From NCBI GenBank assembly GCA_008973525.1, contig WACJ01000074.1, positions 62,001 to 126,000 of the forward strand: a stretch of 64,000 nt of DNA, in the 5' to 3' direction. Origin of the DNA: Stenopsyche tienmushanensis (taxonomy: Eukaryota; Arthropoda; Insecta; Trichoptera; Stenopsychidae). The position numbers were made by a program, and so were the translations under genes. Numbering within the stretch: position 1 is the stretch's first letter; each line of letters starts with the position of its first letter. A model generated the notes under the pieces. It was not told where the DNA came from. It saw only the letters and a program-made list of their open reading frames with translations, and made no database searches. This document shows positions 58,441 to 64,000 of the stretch, one piece after another.

Positions 58441-60117
58441 TGTAACGTTTGAGGCGGGGGCGCTCTCGGGAGCAGAGCCCCCGGGCGGCTCCCCGCCCCC
58501 ACGTGCTCGTCGGGATGGCCGCGCTGGCGCATGGGTCTGTTCTTCTATCGGGCTATGATGTTGCTGCAGGAGGAACAAACTCCCGCGGCCAAAGCTAACC
58601 GACGACTCTCCCGACTCCCACTTCCTGCGCGTCTTCAACTTCGACCATCCTCGGTCGAACGTATACTTTATATAAAACAATTTTCCAAAAAAATAGTAAA
58701 AGTTTCACAGTTGTCCCTCTCTCTCAAAATAAATCCAAATAGTTTGTAATACAATAACATAATAATAAGCAATAAAATAATGTATACTGGATGTCCAAGT
58801 ATTATAGTATAATAATAACAACATTGTTTACCTCATTTACATAAATTAACCATAAAAGTACGATTAAGTTTATATATTTATTTCAAAATAAGTACCTTTA
58901 GACAAATGCCATTGTTGCTGCCGTCACGTGTCGCTATATTTTAATTACACGTTCAATCAACAATATTAACAATAAATACAAAAACACGTGTACGGATGCC
59001 CCTCGGTGCACGAAATTATCTGGACAATCTTCCCTAGATTTCCGTACCTGCGCGAAATTATAAGTTCCGGCCACCGAACCTACATCACCGTCTTTCATGG
59101 AATTCTCACACTTTGAGAACTCAGCCTGCGCCTCTCCGAGGATAGTGACGGCAGCAATCAGCCCCACCATCGTGGTCCAATCCGCTCTGCACGCGATCTA
59201 CTACCATCCTGGCGACATTTCCAGCTCGCCAGCGTCTGGTGCTCACCAAGAGCAACGCGGCTCACACTAAGTATCTCACGACATACTACCAGCCTGGTGG
59301 CATCACCGGCACACCAGCGCCTGGTGCTCAGACAAAACATCGTGTCCATAATAATAACATCTAATACACAACAATTTCGTGCACCACGGTTCTCCGATGA
59401 TCTTAATTTTCATGTACAAAATAGGACAAATTTAAAAATTACGACTTCCACAAAATAATAACGACATGATATATTACGTGGAAGTGACTACTCAAAAAAT
59501 ACAAAACGAAAGCGGTGACAAAAGCATAAATTTTAGATTAAATTATTTATGTTTCTTTTTTTTGAAATAAGGACTTTTTCGGGTTATGTCATTTACTTGA
59601 TTGCTCATTTTTTTCAACTTTATTTTATTTTTCAAATTTATTTCTTATTGTTACACTTTTTTTGTTTGCGTCCAAAATCACTTATATTCGACGTCAGCGC
59701 TCCCGCGCAGCAGTTTTCTGTGACGTATCATCGCCCAGGAATTTGCGCCTCCTATGGCAGCTCAACTTCTCCACGCGGTCGACGGTGCGTATGGCCTTCT
59801 CGGTTGGAGGCCGGCAGATCTTCGACCCTCCAAATATTTTCGTATACTGTGTGTCGCGTGCGTTGAGCTCTATGATGCCGACGCACCATCTACATCGTCG
59901 CTTCGAAGCTGAATGCCGATGGATTCTCCGCCATCTTAACCTCAACGCCTCACGTTGCCGGTGCGCGTCTTTTTCTTCGCCTTCCATTCAAAACCCTCAG
60001 CGTTTACAATCTGTCGATTCTGACACCAGTGTAAGTGCGACCATCCCGACTAGCACGCGGAGGCGGGGAGCTGCCCGGGGACTCTGCCCTGAGAGCGCCT
60101 TCGTCTTAAATGTTACA
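58441..60117. mobile_element. GC-ended inverted-repeat element, left copy
   Basis: Starts TGTAACGTTTGAGGCGGGGG and ends with an inverted, diverged equivalent (GTCTTAAATGTTACA). The terminal repeats extend ~80 bp, with shared GGCGCTCTCnGGnGCAGAG and CGTGCTnGTCGGGATGG. Most of its length pairs with the neighbouring copy at 60122-61876 in opposite orientation. It contains an LTR-like remnant (58550-58640, inverted) and a ~85-bp imperfect tandem duplication at 59195-59330. No transposase recognised. Confidence 0.65.
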
Positions 60118-61030
60118 CTGTTGTAACGTTTAGGAGGGTTTTGAATGGAACGCGACGAAAACGACGCACGCCGGCAACGTGAGGCGTTGAGGTTAGGTTA
60201 GGTTGCACACCCATGGCCATTAAAAGGCCATGCGCACCGTCGACCACGTGGAGAAGTTGAGCTGCCATAGGAGGCGCAAATTCCTGGGCGATGATACATC
60301 ACAGAAAACTGCTGCGCGGGAGCGCTGGCGTCGGATATAAGTGATTTTGGACGTAAACATAAAAAAGTTTAACAATAAGAAATAAATTTGAAAAATAAAA
60401 TACAGTTGAAAAAAAATGAGCAATCAAGTGAGTGCAATAATCCGAAAAAGTCCTTATTTAAAAAAAATAAATCATAAATAATTTAATCTAAAACTTATGC
60501 TTTTGCCGCCGCTTTCGTTTTGTATTTTTTGAGTAGTCGCTTCCACGTAGTATATCATGTCGTTATTGTTTTTGGAAAGTCGTAATTTTTTAATTTGTCC
60601 TGTTTGTAAGTGAAAACTAAGATCATCGGAGAACCGTGGTGAACGAAATTGTTGTGTATTAGATGTTATTATTATGGACACGATGCTTTGTGTGAGCACC
60701 AGGCGCTGGTGTTCGTCACTATCCTCGGAGAGGCGCAGGCTGGGTTCTCAACGTGTGAGAATTCCACGAAAGGAACTTATAGTTTCGCGCAAGTACGGAA
60801 ATCTAGGGAAAGATTGTCCAGAAAATTTCGTGCACGTAGGGGCATCTGTATGAGTTTTTTTTTTGTATTTATTATTAATATTGTTGATTTAACTTGTAAT
60901 TAAAATATAGCGACACGTGATGACAGCGGCAATGGCGTTTGCCTAACGGTACTTATTTTGAAATAAATATATAAACTGAATTGTACTTTTATGGTTGAAT
61001 TATGTAAATGAGGTAAAAAATGTTGTTATT

Positions 61031-61250
61031 CTTCTTCTTTCTGTGCCGTGTCAGGTCCCCCCGACGTTGGCGATCTCTCTGGCGAAGACCTCTCTGTCCT
61101 GCGCTGTTCGGAATAGTTCCTCCACTCTTCTTATTCTGGTCCACTCTCTAATATTGCGCAGCCAGCTCATTTGCTTTCTACCGACTCCTTGTCTTCCCTC
61201 TACCTTGTCCTCCAGTATCAATCGAAGAAAATGATATTTATTTCCACGCA
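61031..61250 (-). mobile_element. RTE-like non-LTR retrotransposon 3' end
   Basis: The minus strand encodes LEDKVEGRQGVGRKQMSWLR, then NIREWTRIRRVEELFRTAQD and REVFAREIANVGGT before a stop. This is the basic C-terminal tail typical of RTE-type ORF2. The tail is a GAAGAAGAA repeat at 61031. GTTATT occurs on both flanks and once in the uninterrupted mirror copy, indicating a target duplication of at least 6 bp. Confidence 0.75.
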
Positions 61251-61449
61251 GTACATGACTCAGTCGTTATTATTATACTATAATACTTGGACATCTGGTA
61301 TACATTATGTTATTGCTTATTATTATGTTATTGTATTACAAACTATTTGGATTTATTTTGAGAGAGAGGGACAACTGTGAAACATTTACTATTTTTTGGA
61401 AATTTGTTTTATATAAAGTATACGTTTGACCGAGGATGGTCGAAGTTAA

Positions 61450-61765
61450 GGGAGGAAGAGTGTAATTTTATATATTTAAGTGTGATATTTTAACAGCGTC
61501 ATCTCTTGTGGCCCTGTGGAGACATTGCACCTGCTTACCGACCGATCGCTTCTTGCGCGTGCACTGTTGCCGGTTAGGTAGTGACGCGCAGGAAGCGGGA
61601 GTCGGGAGAGTCGTCGGTTAGCCTTGGCTGCAGGGGGTTGTTCCTCCTCCAGCCAGATCTCTCTCTCTCTCCATCTCGTGTGGAATAAATGGTTATTTAG
61701 AAAAGATAATCATTCTATTCGACGCCCGTCTATTCCCATCCATTCGTTCCGTCCCAACATTACAG
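61450..61765 (+). mobile_element. LTR-like unit (316 bp, TGTAAT...ATTACA)
   Basis: Perfect 6-bp inverted ends beginning TG and ending CA. TATATATTTAAG lies near the start, and GTGTGGAATAAATGGTT supplies a polyadenylation signal. Related to 52647-52895 and, truncated and inverted, to 58550-58640. No gag or pol adjoins it and the flanks lack a clear duplication; it may be a solo LTR. Confidence 0.6.
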
Positions 61766-61876
61766 CCCGATAGAAGAACGGACCCATGCGCCAGCGCGGC
61801 CATCCCGACGAGCACGTGGGGGAGGGGAGCTGTCCGGGGACTCTGCCCCCGAGAGCGCCCCCACCTCAACGTTACA

Positions 61877-63240
61877 AATTTTTCAAAATTAATGAATGCC
61901 TCCTATTTAGTATATTTATTTTTTAATTAAATAATATATGTAAAATAACTATTAAATGGATCATGTCGGATTTTGTCCATTATCCTGTAGTTAATGAAGG
62001 AGCATATCTCTAGTCAGTATTCGACGGACGTCTATTTTAAACGATATTCAATGGCAAAAGAAAGAATTTTATTGAATAAATCGAAATTGGCTTATCCGGT
62101 TCATTCGCCCTTACAGTTTAGTTGAGCCGAATTTATCGTTGAATTTCGAGTTTTTGGAAAGTTTTTGGATTAATTCAGAGTGATTTTTTATTCGATGGAA
62201 GGTGAGTCCAGTGAGGCAACACATTTTTTATCTGTCGGAAAGCTCGTTAGCTAATTAAATTTAGACGGAAACTTCGCAAAGTTCGCTAAGTGGATGCGAT
62301 ATTTCTTATAATTAAACATAGCCTCTGTGCTATTGAAAATATCCCTTAATTATATAGTATTTTACAACTTGATGGACTTGGTACTAAGAATTACGAATTT
62401 GATATGAAATTCCTAATGTATAATGTATACAATAAAAAAGTGCAATCTTATATATTCCATCGCCCGCATCAACTATTTTGGAGACTTCAAACTAAGAAGT
62501 CAAAGCTAATAAACCAAAGAAAAATAAAGCGAATAGATATATTTATATACATAGTCCATGCTAATATTGCCGACGGGTCTATTTGTGCAAAATTTTACTA
62601 GCATGGGGCCAAAAGATAAACCTAACGGTGAAAAATTAATGACTTTATCGCCTTTTCTGCGCCCTTTATGGTCTTTTTTTACGATCTTCGTTGTTATGCG
62701 GACCACTTCTTGCGGTCATTCTGCAGACGCCCAATGCTTGAAATGGGTTATTAATGCGATGTTTTGAATAAAAAAATACTAAAAATGTATTTAATGGAAT
62801 TTGAAAACGGGCACGACGACGCCGTGGGGTTGATGCATAAATGATGTCGTAACTCCAAGGCATCGTTACGTCGAGACGACAACTCACTGCATTGAATATC
62901 AACCAACGAAAACTAATCAGACGTGATAAGACATCGACATTGATGCATTGGTTCGATTTTAAAGTATGATTCGTATGTTACTGTAATCATTGATTTCATA
63001 AAACAGGTGAAAAAATCCTTCCAAATTAGAGATTCAGCCTTAATTTTATATGATCTTCTTTCATTTTATATGATCACTTTCCATACTATAAAAAATATAC
63101 GTATTTTTCTATGGGAATTTAAAAATTTAACAAAAATTACTTGGAAGGAAACCTAGAATACAAGGATAATTCAAATATAACCCGGAATTTTACTGTACAA
63201 ATTTATTAGTCATATATTAAAAAAATAAGATACTAATAAT
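61877..63240. other. Unassigned stretch
   Basis: No gene recognised. 62440-62900 is moderately AT-rich with small overlapping frames on both strands, none with known motifs. Confidence 0.3.
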
Positions 63241-63244
63241 CTCA

Positions 63245-63425
63245 ATAATCAAATATATAAAAATGAATGGGTTTTGTTCGTTTGAAATGCGCTGCCATAC
63301 CGTTTATCGTATTGCAATATGACTTCGTCTACGTATTGCTAAATATTTCGTAAGTAACATAGGCATAGTTTAATATATAAAAAATAATGTTTGTTTGTCT
63401 GTATTTAATGCGTATCGACTAGTCA
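63245..63425 (+). mobile_element. Helitron-like fragment
   Basis: TCAAATATATAAAAATGAAT, then TTTGAAATGCGCTGCCATAC as at 50240, a second ATATATAAAAAATAATG start, and an end GCGTATCGACTAGT. Same composite layout as 50198-50481, slightly shorter. Confidence 0.5.
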
Positions 63426-63584
63426 TTAATAAATTTGTACAGCAAAATTCCGGGTTATATTTGAATCACCTTCAAAGTTATATCTATAAGTTAATCAGTT
63501 ACGTTTTGCTGTGTGAGCGCATATTTAATACCTTTTTGAGGATATTTCTGTCTGGTAATTTTCATATGCTGTTTAACTTTTTGA

Positions 63585-63930
63585 GTAGTGAGCTAATTTT
63601 AAATCATCATAAACTTAGATGCTATATTCATATGTGCACCACTTATCATCCGTACAAATCTGCTTATCTCTCAGGACTGCGCAACATGTATGAAGCTTGT
63701 ATATAAATAGATAAACACTGTTGATAGCACATATTCTTTCATTTCTTCGCGTAAGTATAAATAGTACATTTGAAATCGATTCATTTTGGTTATCTATCTA
63801 AACAATCGTACAATATACGCAAGATACTGTTTTCGTTTCTCTATCTCCTCAAACTCAACGTGCATGACAGTTTGTGAAAAGTCTCTGTCTCTCATTGAGG
63901 CGTTAAGCGAATAAGATTCATTAACGTATT
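63585..63930 (+). repeat. Interspersed repeat X, copy 4
   Basis: TTATCATCCGTACAAATCTG, TGAAGCTTGTATATAAATAG, ATAAACACTGTTGATAGCAC, AATCGTACAATATACGCAAG and AACTCAACGTGCATGACA correspond in order to copies 1 and 3. Confidence 0.6.
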
Positions 63931-63981
63931 GACTTTTGAATCTAAAATGGTTCCTTAAAAATGGTTTTCTATTACTTTCCA

Positions 63982-64000
63982 TATATATATATATATATTT
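63982..64000. repeat. AT dinucleotide microsatellite
   Basis: Nine AT units at the window's right edge; may continue beyond. Confidence 0.8.

Larger units (their letters stand above)
60122..61876. mobile_element. GC-ended inverted-repeat element, right copy (mirror of 58441-60117)
   Basis: Starts TGTAACGTTTAGGAGG and ends CACCTCAACGTTACA. The inner 60240-60980 and outer 61255-61440 segments match the left copy in reverse. Differences: an RTE-like insertion (61031-61250), a fuller LTR (61450-61765), a missing long inner TIR, and loss of the 59.2-kb duplicated block. A short GAGGTTAGGTTAGGTT run lies at 60190. Confidence 0.65.

Noticed and set aside
60188..60204. TTAGG-like run (GAGGTTAGGTTAGGTTGC) as insect telomere repeat
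   Set aside because: Only two to three units, embedded in a transposon-like palindrome; too short to be telomeric.

Overview
This looks like a stretch of arthropod, most likely insect, nuclear DNA. Base composition is AT-rich, genes are split by introns, and metazoan families (Frizzled, FAM210/DUF1279, Sec61-beta, SLC5 symporters) sit among many kinds of transposon debris (mariner, pogo/Tigger, hAT, piggyBac-type MITE, Helitron-like, Jockey and RTE-like non-LTR elements, LTR fragments). I cannot place it to order from sequence alone. No prokaryotic, organellar or viral gene block was seen.

Host genes, left to right. (1) The terminal coding exon of a Frizzled receptor (10299-10825, +); the first ~10.3 kb is probably its last intron plus transposons. 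(2) A three-exon mitochondrial FAM210-like gene (15178-17612, +, 334 codons). (3) A three-exon Sec61-beta gene on the minus strand (21708-23052, 97 codons), whose ATG is the last three bases of exon 1. (4) and (5) Two tandem SLC5-type sodium/solute symporter genes on the plus strand (26805-30993 and 34097-44269). Their first eight exons have identical lengths, so they arose by duplication. Copy A is intact at 585 codons and uses one GC-AG intron. Copy B is interrupted in its last exon.

The clearest event is at 39681-44031. A complete non-LTR retrotransposon of the Jockey type (4321 bp, gag-like ORF1 with three zinc knuckles, ORF2 with endonuclease and reverse transcriptase) has landed in the last exon of SLC5 copy B. 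It is flanked by a perfect 15-bp target-site duplication. The host reading frame continues exactly after the second duplication copy, so the pre-insertion gene can be delimited base by base (603 codons). The insertion looks very young and may be polymorphic.

Transposon landscape. Seven copies of one non-autonomous hAT family occur at 24, 2798, 9301, 32478, 44445, 48488 and 53935. Three have recognisable 8-bp target duplications, and one sits inside another repeat whose empty homologue is at 25.7 kb. Pogo/Tigger elements are nested at 6388-8945. A mariner (3612-4886) has 30-bp identical terminal repeats and a full-length transposase frame broken only by four stop codons. A deleted mariner with 19-bp TIRs lies at 46609-47136, and a 71-bp piggyBac-type MITE in the FAM210 intron.

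The last 10 kb has no recognisable host gene but two striking palindromic structures. One is a ~647-bp-arm inverted repeat (56454-58075) that would transcribe into a long hairpin. The other is a head-to-head pair of GC-rich-ended elements (58441-61876), later hit by an RTE-like fragment. I found no convincing new multi-gene system; the notable points are the retrotransposon-broken symporter, the GC-AG intron, and the two palindromes.
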